DNA from: Pelargonium x hortorum
Taxonomy: Eukaryota > Streptophyta > Magnoliopsida > Geraniales > Geraniaceae
Assembly (NCBI GenBank): GCA_036897525.1
Contig: JAYMTJ010000023.1
Coordinates: forward strand, 55,212 to 119,211
Reading direction: 5' to 3'
Length of the DNA stretch: 64,000 nt
The translations under genes were made by a program, and so were the position numbers. Below are positions 37,141 through 49,799 of this stretch, piece after piece. Each line of letters opens with the position of its first letter. Position 1 is the stretch's first letter. The notes below the pieces were generated by a model. The model made no database searches and was not told the origin of the DNA. It saw only the letters and a program-made list of their open reading frames with translations.

Positions 37141-37290
37141 AAGACAAAGAGTCAAAGTTTCTCTTCCAACAAGATAGGTATAGCTGCTATAAGAGCTCCT
37201 ACTAAGAAAGTGACAGCTTCTACTCCTAAGATAAGAAAGACAGAATACAAAAGCAAAAGTAAAGTAAGAGAAAGTTTGTGGGTCTTCTAG
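37105..37290 (+). pseudogene. Lys/Thr-rich broken frame with KIGIA motif
   Basis: Sixty-one codons are open between the TAA at 37102 and the TAG at 37288. The frame begins LLDKTIATGIY and continues through NKIGIAAIRAPTKKVTAS into a basic tail ending WVF. The KIGIA codons (37171-37185) share both protein and DNA sequence (GGTATAGCT) with the 31.2-kb and 62.0-kb frames. That they share DNA words as well as residues argues for common descent rather than composition alone. No start codon and no downstream domain. Probably Gag-like retroelement debris; function not inferred. Confidence 0.35.
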
Positions 37291-37449
37291 TGTCAGTCAG
37301 TATCCCTATAAGCATCTATTACCTCCTTTACTACGCCTCTTTCCGGTCCTCCCTAAGCTCCTTTCCTCATTAGCGATAAGCTCCACAGTACAAGGGGAAG
37401 ACTCTCTGTAAAAGAAAGCTATTCGAGAAGTAAAGATGCAAGATAATGC

Positions 37450-40400
37450 GTTTTAACGTGTGGTAAATCCGTCAAATAGGGAAACACCCTACGAGCGACC
37501 TCAGTGGCATAAAAGGAGCATTCTAGTCGGCAAGATGGCGGTGTTCTCTCTGATCCTGAATCTGGTTTCTTTCTTATATTAGGAGCCTTTATAGGAAATT
37601 CTTTTTAACGGGAAGTTGTTCTTGTATACTCCACTGTTTCTTAGTTTCCTTGGGATTTATGGGATTGTAGAGCAAGAATTCTTTTTTCTTGGGGTTTCCT
37701 CTTCACTGAGCGGGAGTGAATCTATTGTTTGTACGTAAGCAGTCTATTCGATCGAGAAAGAGTAGGGGTACGATAGAATTCGTTTTTAGAGGGGGTAAAT
37801 AGATCAAATAGGAAAAACAAACACCTTACAGAGTACCCGAACTGCGGATAAAGAGTGCTCTAGACAGCAGCCTTGTTTCATTTGATCTGTAAACTTTCTT
37901 TTAATTAGCTTTACAGGAATTTCTTGGATTTGAGGGGTCGCTCTTTAGGTTTAGTTAGTCTTCCAGTTCTAGATCTAGATATTCATATAGGGGCTGCTTG
38001 AGGGGTTTCTGCCTAAAGTATAGTCAGTCTTTCAATATAGGATTTAGTTTAGGGATTCCCCAGACAGACCTTTTCTTTATAGGTTTTGCTATTATATGCG
38101 GACTCCCTTTTCAAGTTCTTTGAGGTCTAAAAAATCCTAGTTATGCTGTAGAAAGTCCCTTTTTGGTATATAAAGATTTCAACTACGACAAAAAGTATCG
38201 AGGCACTTTTGTTTATAGAAAGGATGTCAAGTTCCAGAAAAAGTAGCTAATAATAAGCGCTTTCTTTTCTATAGGTAGTAGGAAGAACTTATTAAGAATA
38301 AGGGTTAGAGTAGGGTTGGGGATAGCTCCTAAGATAGGAAATTTAAAGAAATAGAAATAGTTGGGAAAGGAACCCAGTAAAATCGGGATATCAAAGTAAG
38401 GGCAAAGCTCATTAACTAAAAGGGAATCTCCTTAGTCTGTTTTAAGTACAAAAGTAAGCAAAGGTAGAAAACGCAGTTAGTTAACTAAGAAGGTCAAGAC
38501 ATTCCCCGCGTAACTAATTGAATTAGAACGAAAAAGTGAATACGTAGGGTTGAACCAACTAAGTTTTGACGGATCCCTTTTTGGTAAGTTCTCAAACTCA
38601 AAGAAGGTTTAAAAGGACCAAGTCAAAAGCTCTTCTATGATCGCTGTTTTTTATTTAGAAGTCAAAATTCTTTTGTCCCTTTTATTTACTACTAGACTAG
38701 ACTAGCATTTGCACTCCCCGGAATTCAAAATTTATTAGGGTTTCTAATTAGACACAAGTTCTGCTATTCTGTTTATTAGAAAAATTTTTTACAAGATATC
38801 TCTGTTAACTTCTTTTGTAAGAAATAGGTTGGTCAAGAAAAGACCAAGGAGCTCCTGTAAATATGCTTTTCTCTTCATTTTGCTATACAAATGTATTGAC
38901 ACCTCGGTTTTATAAAAATAAGGGGTATGTAGAACCCTCGTACCTCACAACATATTCAAAAATGTACTATGTCGAGCCTTATTACCCAGTAATTATCGGA
39001 GGAGTACCCAAGATCTTTGGTTTTCGTATCAAGAGTACACATATGCTCTACTTTTTGTTTTTATCTGAATGGGTTGAATGGATCCTTTGTAAATTAGATT
39101 AATAGCAAGAGAAAGATGATATTTAGCTTTAAAATCTTTGTTCGAACTCTTGCATGCTTCTAGAAAAGGGTGTCTTATAACTTCTTCTTTCCAACCAAAA
39201 GGCGGATCCTAATCCTACTAAGAAAAGTATGGTTAAAGCCTTTTATAATACGAAATATCAGATTATTAAGAGCTGGACTATCCGCATCTTCTTAATATAA
39301 GTGCCCCTGACTTTCTTTCTACTAAAACTTCAATTTTCTTTTTTAAGGAATCAAAGGAGAATTTTATACACTTTTTTATTTAAGTAAAGAATTTCTAACT
39401 AAAAACTGGGGATAACGGATAAATGAAAGGAATAAGTTTCTTAATCGAATATTCACCAAAAAAGACCTTATCGCGTAAACACGTATCCGCTCTCTAACTG
39501 CTTTTGGTTTATAGAGGTGAAGTCACTTATTTATATAGATATATTCATGAATCTGTGTCGATACTTCAAGAAAGTCCCTATATTCCTGCAAAAGAGTAAG
39601 TTTATTCATAAGCCAAATATGACAAAGGGTATAATATAAAGGGAGTCTTACTACATGAATAGGCCGAACTCTTTAGAAAAAAGAAAAAGAAGAAGAACCC
39701 CGCTTCCATCCCATCTTCCTACTTAGCCGTTTTAGATTTACTACTATATGGATATATGCTATAGTTTTCCCTTTTACTATTTGCTAAAAGGGGGCTCTTA
39801 ACAAGCAAAAGAGATGTCTTATCTTAACTACTTCCTATCCACTAGCTCAAGGAGAACTCAGAGTTCTACAGGGGTGCTATATTATATATATCAAATGAGT
39901 AAGGATTACTGCCGTTCACGCAACAAGAAATCATTTTTAAGGACTTGAAAGAAAAGAAATGGATATCTTGATTTCTGGTCCAAGAAATTCTTTAACTTTT
40001 CAAAAGTTTTGACCTTATTTTCATAATTAATTTATAAAGGTCTTTTTTTTTCTGAACACTCATTCAGTATTTAATTCCTTTACAGGTTTTTTTAAGAATT
40101 CTTCTACTTTTAGAGATGAAACTCTGCATACATACATATTTTGTCTTACATTTCTTAAGAGACGCTTAATTTGGATAAGGTAGCCATTACTTTACTTTTT
40201 ATCGAGCTAATATCTTACTTGTATAATGAATTACTAAAGAGTATGCTCGATTAGTACTCTTTCTTGGATCCTTATAAACCTCCTTTATCAGAATCTTTGA
40301 AGGTATCCTTAATTCTTCATGGATATTCTGAAATAGAATAGAGGAGCCCTTAAGCATTAGCAAGTATAAAAGGTGGTGTATCCTGTGCTACTGGGTGCTC

Positions 40401-43130
40401 TAAAAGCTACCTTATAAAAAAAGGGTTGCTTTCATAACTATAACTAAAAAAAGAGTATGAAACCCCAAATAAAGCTATGAAACAAACCCGACAGCTAATA
40501 AATATTTAGTTTTCGATTCTGGGGTTGTTAGGATAAAAAGCTTATGATAAAACTCTCTGTAATGTATGACTTTCCAAGGGCCTCACTTCCTTGCCGAGTA
40601 TAAAAGCAGCAGTTAAGGCTCTTTATCCCCAATTCTGAGAGTATACGTTCCTAAAAATGCCGCTACCCTAGCTTTATATAGAACCCCTATACAAAGATAA
40701 GTTATTCGAAAATTTGACTAGTTTAGACCGAAAAAGCGAGCGTGATAGCACTTTCGAAACCCTATAAAGGGGGACTTCTACTACTGCGAACGAGGACTTT
40801 AAAACGGACCTTTGGGGTGTATTGAAACTCTATAACTATAAATAAATGGAGTGCACCCACAATAGAATAAAAAACAAAGTAACTGCCCCTATCATATACG
40901 GTACTTCCCAGAAACTTAGGATTAAGACTTAATCGCTTGTTTTAAGTTTCACGAGTATTCTAACTCAAGGCTAGTTAAAAAGGCTATAGTTAACCAGACC
41001 CCACCCTAAAATGACTATAATATAGTATGTCCAGGATCCCTAACTTTGCTTTCCTTCTGAATAAAATTGAGAGCTCTTAGTTTAGAATTTTTAGGTAATT
41101 ACCGACGAGCTCCTTGTTTTGTTAAGTTAACCAGATTTTCTATTTCTTGACTCTGTCTTTTGTTATTCAAGGTTCTTAAACAGGATACTTTATTCAAAAT
41201 TCAAAAAGTACCTAATACCTAAAAAGAGTCAAACCTTATCGTACTAGTACTTCTTTTTAAGGGTATTCTTAATTCATAGTAAATAAAAGAAAGAATCTAA
41301 ATTTAAAACCCTTTTAGAGTTCTCGTATAAACCCTAAATCCCGATAGGTACAAAATTTTTTCCATACCCACACTTATCCTTATCGGGGGACCCCGCTTTT
41401 TTAGTCTTAATAAAATTTTATGAGGCTTCAAAACGAAGAGAATTCTATTCTAATTGTAGTGAACTAAGATATGGAACTTTGCACTTATAATTTACTTCAT
41501 CCCGGGCAAGAGCATTTACAGAAATTTTTGGGAGCCCTTTTCTCCAGTTTATTGCTTGGTATGTTTTTAATAGTAAAGGCAGGGCTTGATAGAATCCTTT
41601 TTTATTCCATACCTCTCCATTAAAATTGGGTCTTTGAGACTGGAGGGAGCTTCTTCAAATTGTGAGATGTTAATTACAACTAGTAGTTAAGAATCTTGAG
41701 AGGCTTATAAACCGGGGCTTATCAATTTTCTTCAGTTCACTCTTTACTTTAGAAATTGTCAGGACTTCCCCAAGTAAAAAAGAGATTCGCGGATCAATCC
41801 ACTTCTCTATTAAAGTACTCTAAACAGATTTAATTAAGTTAAAAGGGGCCTTTTATATATCGAATTTAAGACTTCAAGTATACTAATTTCGTCTTCTTTT
41901 TGGTACTATAAATTCTAAATACCTACTTTTTCCTTACTGGCTTTTCTCCTTTTTTTTGTTTAGCCCTTTCCTCAACGAATTAATATATTCTTGCGGATTT
42001 GTTAAGCAAATATTACTCATTTGTATTGTTTAGGAGTCTTAATTTGACCTAAGTTACCCGTTTGTTATAGTTCAGCTATATGGTACAGATGAAGGAACAG
42101 AGATAGAGATCAAGACAACTCCTTAAGGAAAAGACTCTTCTAAATAACTAAATAAAAGGCTGATAAAGACAAATGAATGAAATAAAACCAAGCAAGTTTC
42201 AAGTTATTGTCTATAATAGTTTTCACCAGCTTATATACTCAGTAAGGCTTTTACATCTTGAATTACATTCTTAATAGCCAATTCCTTCCTTTAAAGCTCT
42301 AGAAAATGGTCTAACAGGCACCTTCCATTAAGTTTAGGATTTCGTTGTGACCGGACTGGAAAGTTCCTTCTTAGATTAGTTATAAGAATTAGAGTGTATT
42401 TAGAGTAGGTAGGTTCCTCAGAGAGATAGGTTCGAGGGAAATAAAACAGTTATAGCTACAAAATCCGATGTGGTGCATGTACCATAAGTTTACAGAGATA
42501 AAGCAATATAGACTCAGGCAATACCATCATAATAGAACACAAGACTAAGACTATAATCAAGAATACAATCCCTAAACCTACAAAGAGTGACTTCCTCATA
42601 TTAGCTCAAGAAAGAAAATACCTTGTCATCAAAAAACCTATATTAGTACAAATACAAAAAGTAAGGATGAGGGCAAAGTTTGTTTTTAAACATTAAAAAT
42701 AAGAAATTTAGTAAATAGCATTTACTACTCTCCTTATCCCTTCTCTTATGGAGAGACTTAGATTTTTTTCTTCTTATCTTATTCCGTCTAGAGCTGGCAC
42801 AAATAACAAAGAATTATAACTCTATAGCTGCATATCTGCCATATTAGTTGTCAACGGGTTTCCTTTTCAATGTTTACACTAGTATAGACTCCATGTTTCA
42901 AATACAAGAATTAGTCTTTTGGCACGTACCCCTAAACCAGAATTCTCTTTAGTAAATATTGAACAACAAGGTCAAGCTTAACCACTCAAACTCGGAGAGC
43001 TCCGTTTTCATAGCTATTCCTTAAAATTAAGAAGTTGCCGAGGTTAATGCATAATAAGGTAAACAATATTACAATTAGTTTTTTTCTCAAAAGAACTTGA
43101 CTTTATTTTTCAATGTTACTATACATTTAT
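37450..43130. other. AT-rich spacer, no gene seen
   Basis: About 5.7 kb without a recognisable gene, RNA or clear repeat. The open frame 38863-39102 (79 codons) is rich in Tyr and Phe but matches nothing I know. The segment 42.1-42.8 kb has a finer purine/pyrimidine texture like that of the 44-46.6 kb region. Confidence 0.5.
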
Positions 43131-43142
43131 TGTATTTTTTAT

Positions 43143-43186
43143 TCTCTAATTGTATCTTTTGTAGTCTCTAATTGTATCTTTTGTAG
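43143..43186 (+). repeat. Perfect 22-bp tandem duplication
   Basis: The unit TCTCTAATTGTATCTTTTGT plus AG occurs twice with no mismatch at 43143-43164 and 43165-43186. It is the only perfect repeat of this length that I found among many decayed ones, so it is probably recent. Confidence 0.9.
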
Positions 43187-43268
43187 TATAATTTTAATAG
43201 ATAACCGCGGGATTCCTGAACTTAAATGCTTACCAGATATAGGACTATAGTATTACCAGGTAAGTTAA

Positions 43269-43317
43269 TAAAATCGGTTAACAGCTGACTCTTCTACCAA
43301 CTGAGCTAAGGAATATT
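43269..43317 (-). pseudogene. Partial trnN(GUU)-like remnant
   Basis: Read on the minus strand, TTCCTTAGCTCAGTTGGTAG leads to GTCAGCTGTTAACCGATT. This matches the 5' half of a plastid-type tRNA-Asn: D-arm, then the anticodon arm with GTT in the loop CTGTTAA. The D-arm is followed by GAAGAG where GAGCG is expected. Nothing resembling the T-arm or 3' acceptor follows. In plant mitochondria trnN is usually plastid-derived, so this fits an old plastid-to-mitochondrion copy truncated at its 3' end. Confidence 0.45.
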
Positions 43318-43329
43318 AAAGGTAACCAG

Positions 43330-46300
43330 ATTTTCTTTGTAAGCATATCTTGAAGCTATGCTAGAAAGCTTTCTTCCGATCTATACTATGTAGTAAAGAG
43401 TTCTGATAAGTCGCTATTAATTATATAGAATAATACCCTTCGCAGACTTTTGGGAAGCTAAAGGACTCAAGAGAAATGGTTTTCTAGGATTGGGGCAAGG
43501 GTTATGCTCTTTCATTGTAATGTCCTCAACCTAAGCAAGATCTTTCGCTGGAAGGTGAATGCATTCTAGGCCAAGCCAAGTTGACTTGTATTAGTTCTTT
43601 TGTAAGCCTATTATGTAATAGCCCTTTTACTATTGCTTTAACAGGGTAAACTTCAACACATTTCCTAACCATGACTTAGGAACTTTTCTGGGTGTACCTA
43701 TTCTAAAGGAATAACGCAAATTGATACACATCGGCTTTAACCTATTTCACCAGAATGGGAATACATAGACTACTATGAAAGACAACTAATCTCACATTCT
43801 ACTGAGAAAGATCTATACCTAAATATCTACCCTCACTTTCTTTCAAATCCCCTTCTTCACTAGAAAGCCCAGCATCTTATTGACTTCTGTAACTGAGTTT
43901 TATTAGTCTTAATACCGGTAACTGTCCTAGAAGCTAGACCCGAACTGTAGCCTAACTTTTAACTATACCTTTCTTATAAATACCTAAAATAACATACCTG
44001 CACCTTGTTTCTAATGAGTCCTATGGGTCTTGATGGTAGCAATATTCTTATCAGTCTTTATTAGAGCTACACCTTACACTGTTATCCAAATTACCAAAAC
44101 TAGGAATTAATCCTTCTTACAACTACTAAACTGGAACCTCTAAGATCTTGTGAACTCCTTTGCTATCCCATTTCATTTTTCGGAACTGTGCTTTACCTAC
44201 AACAAAAAAACTTTTATATATTTTAAGAATAGAATCTTGTGAACTGAACACCTTATTAGCTTAGCAACATCGGATCACAACTGAATACTGATACGGTAGA
44301 TTCCTTTCTAGATAATCTGGTTTATCCACTTTACTGGGTTACAAGAATACCTCCCTCAAGAAGAAAGAATCTTTCTAGTTAAGGAATTAGTACAACCTTG
44401 GAAAAGAAAGTTTGCCATGGTTAATACAAAATACAATTCAGAGTAATAAGTTCCTAAACAATCTCTTTCTTATAAAATACTAGGAATCAACTCTCACAAA
44501 GAAAGAGCTCCTCCGGCAAGGCAAAGGTAAGAACTGCTAAGAAGCGTACTGGTCATTTCAGAGGACTGTTTGTATCTAGATCAGTTAGGGAAGAATCGGA
44601 GAGATGGGGTATTTCAGTTGGTCGGAACCGGATTGATTACACGATGTGAACACGTTCGGGAAAATCTAATAACTAAGAAGTTGGCAGAAGTAAAGCTATA
44701 CTAACTCCCTGCAATACATGCTTATAATAAGAAGCAAAGTAGAACCCGTTGATCTGTCCTATAGATTTATCTTGTCTTACTTCCTTAAAATAAAAGCTAG
44801 TAAACTTATCTCAATCCCCTAAGTTTTTTTCCCTTATTACATACCATGTCCCAAATACCATTACTAGAAAATTAGTAAAGAATGGAAAGAGACTCTACCT
44901 GCTTACAATTGGCTACAAAGCAAAACAGGAATACTTAACTTAGCTGCTACTGCAAGGAATACAGATTCAGTCTAATACACCTTTACCTACAAAGGAATAC
45001 CAATACCAGCTTACAGAATACAAGAATACCCAGAAGTTGAGTAACTCCCTAAACCTAATAGAAAGAAGAAATCTGGTTAAAACTCCTTTACAAAAGAGCT
45101 ACTGTCAACTAAAGGGAATCCATTATCCTCCTTTAGCTACAAGCTAGTGCCAACCTTGAAGATTCCTCTAAGCTCATGTATCTTAACCCAAAAGGAAACT
45201 TCCCTCAAGACAATAATTAGAATCTTCAACTCCTAGCACCTAATATGCTTAGGAATCTACAAACCATTTAATTTAGATAACCTTTTACTTTTTAGAATCA
45301 CTCAAAAGAAAGAATACGAGCACAACTTCCTTAGGCTCGGTTTACCCAATCCCAATACACAAACCTAGAATAGAATACAATTTACAGGTTCAATTTAAGT
45401 ATCTAGTTTCTCCTAGGAATAGAATATACAGTTTAGGGTACTCTCTTTGACTCTGAAATTTCCTCTTATGCTGCAGCTGCACGCAAACGAATTCCTAATA
45501 CCAGGAATACAAAATAAACTTAAACTCCTCAACTAAACAGGAACCTCCTCCACTTAAAGATGACCTATTCTCTGCTGTCATAATACAAGGAACTTCTTTA
45601 CCGTCTATTAGATCAGAATTAGATCGGTATCAAGCTCTCTAATAGTACTAGTACTATTCCTAGCTTAGACTCTAAAGGACATTAGCTGCAAAGTACAATT
45701 TAGCAGCACCTTGACCTCCCTTAGCAAAGAGTGAAAGAGTTTGCTTTAGCTACAACAAAGAAGATAAAGTGCTACACTTACAAATAATAGAACTAATGCA
45801 CTAATTTGAATTTGCAGGATACCTTCATTGATAGATTATCCTGTTAGAACTAATACAAATAGGATTATCAGCTTTAAAACTAAAGAAAGATGACTAAGGC
45901 TAAGCACTCAAAGGAATACTAATACAATATCAGGTTTACACAAAAACAACTGAATACATTTACTCTTTCATAAACCAACAAATCCTGTAACTCATTTCGC
46001 TTAGATCCAATTCCCGCTGTCCTGAACCTGCTTCCAAGATCAACAGAAGAACCTAATACTCGGATTTAGGAATCTCAAACGGAAAGAAAAATGTTCCTTG
46101 CAAAGAAATAGAATCCTGCTAAAGTTACTATCTAAAAGAGCTCTTATCTTTAGTTCGGATACCTTTGACTTTGAATGAAGGTTGTTTGTACAATCCCATA
46201 AAAACAGTAAGATTTCTTATATTCCCTAAAAACTATCCTGAACCTAACAATTTTTTAAAACTTGAAAGCACAATAGAAAAGAAAAGCTTGTTCTGGAAAC

Positions 46301-46760
46301 TTCCCTACTTGTAAAATCCCTATGCCGTTAAAGCTAAGAAATACCCGGTTCCATAAAAACCTGAATGAAAATAAAAAACTCTGTACTTGGAAAAGTAACC
46401 TAAAACTAATTCCACTTACAAAATGAATTGTAGGATTTGCCAGAATCAGAATAAGTGAATAAGATTCAGAATACTGGAACTTTCCTAAAAGAGTTACTTC
46501 CTACAAGCTAGATAGGAAAATACTATAACTCAAAGGAATCTCAAAAGAATGTGAATATAGAAAAATCTGTTCCTTGCAATACAAACCCTGAATACAAAAC
46601 CCCAAAAACCTGGAATTTTTATTCTCACTATCTTAAACTGTCCCTCAACAAAAGTGGCAACCCTTTATAGAAACTCTTTGATTGACTGATTGACTTGTGC
46701 TGGAATCCCTAAGACTTGAGAGACTGGAAAGCATAAATAGGTATCCCGAAAATAACACAT
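43330..46760. repeat. Region of recurring GGAATACAA-type words
   Basis: Words such as AAGGAATACAGATTC, AAAGGAATACCAATACC, GAATACAAGAATACCC and AGAATAGAATACAA recur irregularly. One block (GTCTAATACACCTTT, 44970-44984) is the exact reverse complement of 13399-13413, and similar words occur at 4.7-5.1 kb. The region looks like an old, diverged repeat cluster with no open frame of note. No gene is supported. Confidence 0.4.
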
Positions 46761-46769
46761 ACTACTATT

Positions 46770-47640
46770 ACGTGTTACTAGGAGAATTTTTTTTGCTTAG
46801 CAGTCGGGTTAGCTAAAAGTAAATGTATGTGCCTTTTCGGAGTGGGTGCGCTTCTATTAGTAATGGGGACCCCTTTTATACAGATGCCGGTTTTCAAGTA
46901 AGTAAAAAATCTAAACTAAAGAAAACGCCTGAGGTAATTCAAAAAAAAAGCATCTCTCAAAAGTCGAAACCCTTAAAATCTAGTAGAGCTACTTAGGAAA
47001 TTAATAAGTTGACAGAGAATTAGGGGATTTTCGGTTGGTTCAAGAGGTCAAAAAGCCGATGTGTCACATTTTCATGTCTTGAAGTTAGTGTTAGCATTTT
47101 ACTAGTTCGAAGATATGGGTTCGTGTGGGAGTTAGAACTAAGACAATCTATATTCTGTGTTCTCGTCCACCTTTAGAACTAGACTTGCTTCACCGGAACT
47201 TATGATAGATACATAAGAATAGAGCCCTCGAATTACATGCTTGTTTCTTTCTGAGCAGTCCTTGTAAGCAGGTACTTGTCTTGTAAGCTATAGCTGGTAC
47301 AGAATACTGATATTCAATTTGCCTTTTGGAACCTAAAGCCATCTTTTACCCTATACGTATCATGTATAGTTGATACTAACTTAATGGAGCTTCTAAGTCA
47401 TTTTTACTACTCAAAGAATTGACCTTCAATTATGTCCATACTATTCCGCTGCAGTTTTTACTAGTTATAGGAGACTCCGGTTTAAGCCTATTTTATTGTG
47501 TTGTGCCTTAAACCTAGCATTAAATTAAAGACAAGAAAAACACTTGAAATACCCAGTCAAGACTCATACTAAACTTTTCTAAGGACCTTAATTCCTCTGC
47601 TTTAGTGTTATAAAATTCCATTTTTAATTAACAGGGATTC
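46770..47640. other. Spacer, no gene seen
   Basis: Nothing recognisable apart from the 17-base word ACTTGCTTCACCGGAAC at about 47183-47199. This word is also present exactly at about 28472-28488 in the G+C-richer region. Confidence 0.45.
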
Positions 47641-47645
47641 CGTAC

Positions 47646-47731
47646 TAGGCTCAGTACGACTCGAACCTTATACTGACGAGAGACCCTTACAATGAAAACA
47701 TACTCAATTGATTGGGAGTTAGACTAAGATA
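47646..47731 (-). pseudogene. Degenerate tRNA-like segment, trnI/trnM-like
   Basis: On the minus strand: CTTAG, a D-arm AACTC...GAGTA, a CAT-containing region, then ATAAGGTTCGAGTCGTACTG followed by AGCCTA. The 3' end resembles the end of the native plant mitochondrial trnI(CAU), where a GTAGGTTCGAGCCCTAC T-arm leads into AAGCCTA. The anticodon stem does not pair cleanly, the acceptor 5' strand is partly mutated, and the middle is longer than normal. It is very unlikely to be functional. Isotype is uncertain. Confidence 0.33.
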
Positions 47732-47739
47732 CTTACTAT

Positions 47740-49700
47740 ATCTAACTTGGACCAGGAACTGGAATCCGACCTTAAGCTATCTATGTATGCTTACCTCTTT
47801 CTCGAGGACCTTTAGTTCTGGGATATGTTCCCTATTTTTATGGACTCCTTTTCACACTTAACCGACTCATACATAAAGGGAGTGAGTGTTCCCTTCTTAA
47901 TCTAACAACTCTTTTTCGCTAAACCAATTAACAATCAAGACACCGAACACTGACACAAAGAAGACAAGAATAGGTGTACAAGAGAAGTCAGTAACTTAAG
48001 GAGACTCTCATAAGTCGTTAGAAACCCTCTCTCCATAAGGAATACGGTAGCCACCTTAACCTTTGTTTCGAGAAATATTACTAACACTAAAACTAAAAAA
48101 CGAGTAAACCAACTGAACTGACTTCCATTTGAGACTCTAAATTTCCTGAGTTGATCATTTTGTAAAAATATTGTACATATTAGAGACGGATTTCTCTTAT
48201 AGGAATTTGTAACTCCTATAATAAATAGAAGTAAGCTCAGAAATGAATCTCTAGGTTATTGAAAAGGCATAAAATATGGATCCTGCTAGAGAAGTTAAGG
48301 CGCTTTCAAATTGTTGCTGAACGAACAAAGAATACTATATATAGTAATAAGGGTTTTTGATAAAGAGAATCTTGCTTGTTTTTTGTTTTTTAGAAAAGGT
48401 AATCCCAACTGCAGATTGTATTAATTCAGTTACAAACATGTTATAATTGCAATTTCAAAAATCAGGGATAAAACGTCAAGAAACTCTCGAGAAATTCCTA
48501 ACTGACTGAGTGTGAGTGAGTTTTGTATCTATAATTCTGAGCCCTTAATAGCAAATAAGAGGAGAATCCTAGAAAGTAAACTAAAAAAAAACCTTATGGT
48601 TCTCCCTGTTACTTAACGAAAAGATATGCGATTCAAGAGAATTAGATCCAGGAAAGAGAGAGAACCCTTTGTTGTACTTCTTTTGTATGCCGTTCTAATC
48701 GAATAAACTCAGAAAACAAACCTCGAGACTCGCTAAATAAGGTAAGATTGCTATATGCTTGCTATAATAGGGGGGTTCCGAAAAAGGCTGAGTTAGTGAA
48801 TAAGAAATGTGGGATTCCTTTTCTATTTTATTCTTTAATATACTATTGCAGAATCCGGATAGATAAGCCGCCTTTTTTTGAAACCGAGATCTTTTGTCTA
48901 GATTAGAGTAAGTAAAGAAATTCTAGCTTAGATAAATAAATGGATTTTTTTTATTTGTATTTTTCCCTTTAATCAAAAAAATTCTAGATAAGGAATTTAA
49001 ATTAAGGACATACCCTTAGTTCTACGAAAAAGAAATACAATAGAATTTACAGTTACTATATATCCTGTTTTTTACGCATGTATACCTAAATTTTAATTCC
49101 AGAATATACTTACTATTCGACTAATAGATGATACTGATTAGTGCCAAATAGTTATCACTAAATGTCAATGTAGTTTAAATCTTACGTTTTTTTTCACACC
49201 TATACGAGGGAGGAGTCTCATTTCATTGTCTAAAAAACCTTTCCTTTCTCCAGACAGTTAACAATAGTTTTTGGGTTATTCTAAAGCTTCAATTGGACTT
49301 CCTTACATAGTGGTGAGGGCGAGGAGTTAACAGCGGACAAATCTCTAACACTTATTTGCCTGGGCGATTTGTCTTATGGGGATATTATGAGCCAAGACTG
49401 ACATATTAATACTTAGATGTATATTCTTTAGGTTTAGAATAATGAAATACCTAAAAGTATTGGCATAGTTTTCGTATTGAATTTGAATAAGGGGGTTTCC
49501 ATAGTATAGGAAAGAAAGATAGAAAGTGAAGGGGTTATCTATGGTGTCAAGATAATCCAAGGAAATCCTGAATCTTGCAAATGTAAAGAAAAAAAAACAC
49601 ACCTTAAAATACATGCAAAATTGACAATATGTCTCAACTTGATAAAATAGGAATTTGGTGAATAGAATATCTCTTGGCTATCAGGGTTTTGGAATTAAGT
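47740..49700. other. AT-rich spacer, no gene seen
   Basis: No gene recognised. The minus-strand open frame 49345-49614 (89 codons, Phe/Tyr-rich) shows no motif and is treated as chance. Confidence 0.5.
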
Positions 49701-49713
49701 AATGTCTCACTTC

Positions 49714-49788
49714 GAAAATGACAGAGTCAAGTGGTAAAGCATGAGTCTGCAAAACTTACATCCATCGGTTCGAATCCAATCCATAACT
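49714..49788 (+). pseudogene. trnC: Bacterial-type trnC(GCA)-like, degenerate
   Basis: GAGTCAAGTGGTAAAGC (D-arm) is followed by an anticodon arm TGAGT-CTGCAAA-ACTTA that pairs fully (one G-T) and carries GCA, the Cys anticodon. Then comes CATCGGTTCGAATCCAAT, a T-arm with one mismatch. The run GTCTGCAAAAC...CATCGGTTCGAATCC resembles Bacteroidetes-type tRNA-Cys. A horizontally acquired bacterial-type trnC (often called trnC2) is known from sugar beet and other angiosperm mitochondria. The acceptor strands (about AAATGAC and CCATAAC) do not pair, so this copy looks broken. This is the best-formed tRNA remnant in the window. Confidence 0.5.
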
Positions 49789-49799
49789 AAGAGTTACTC

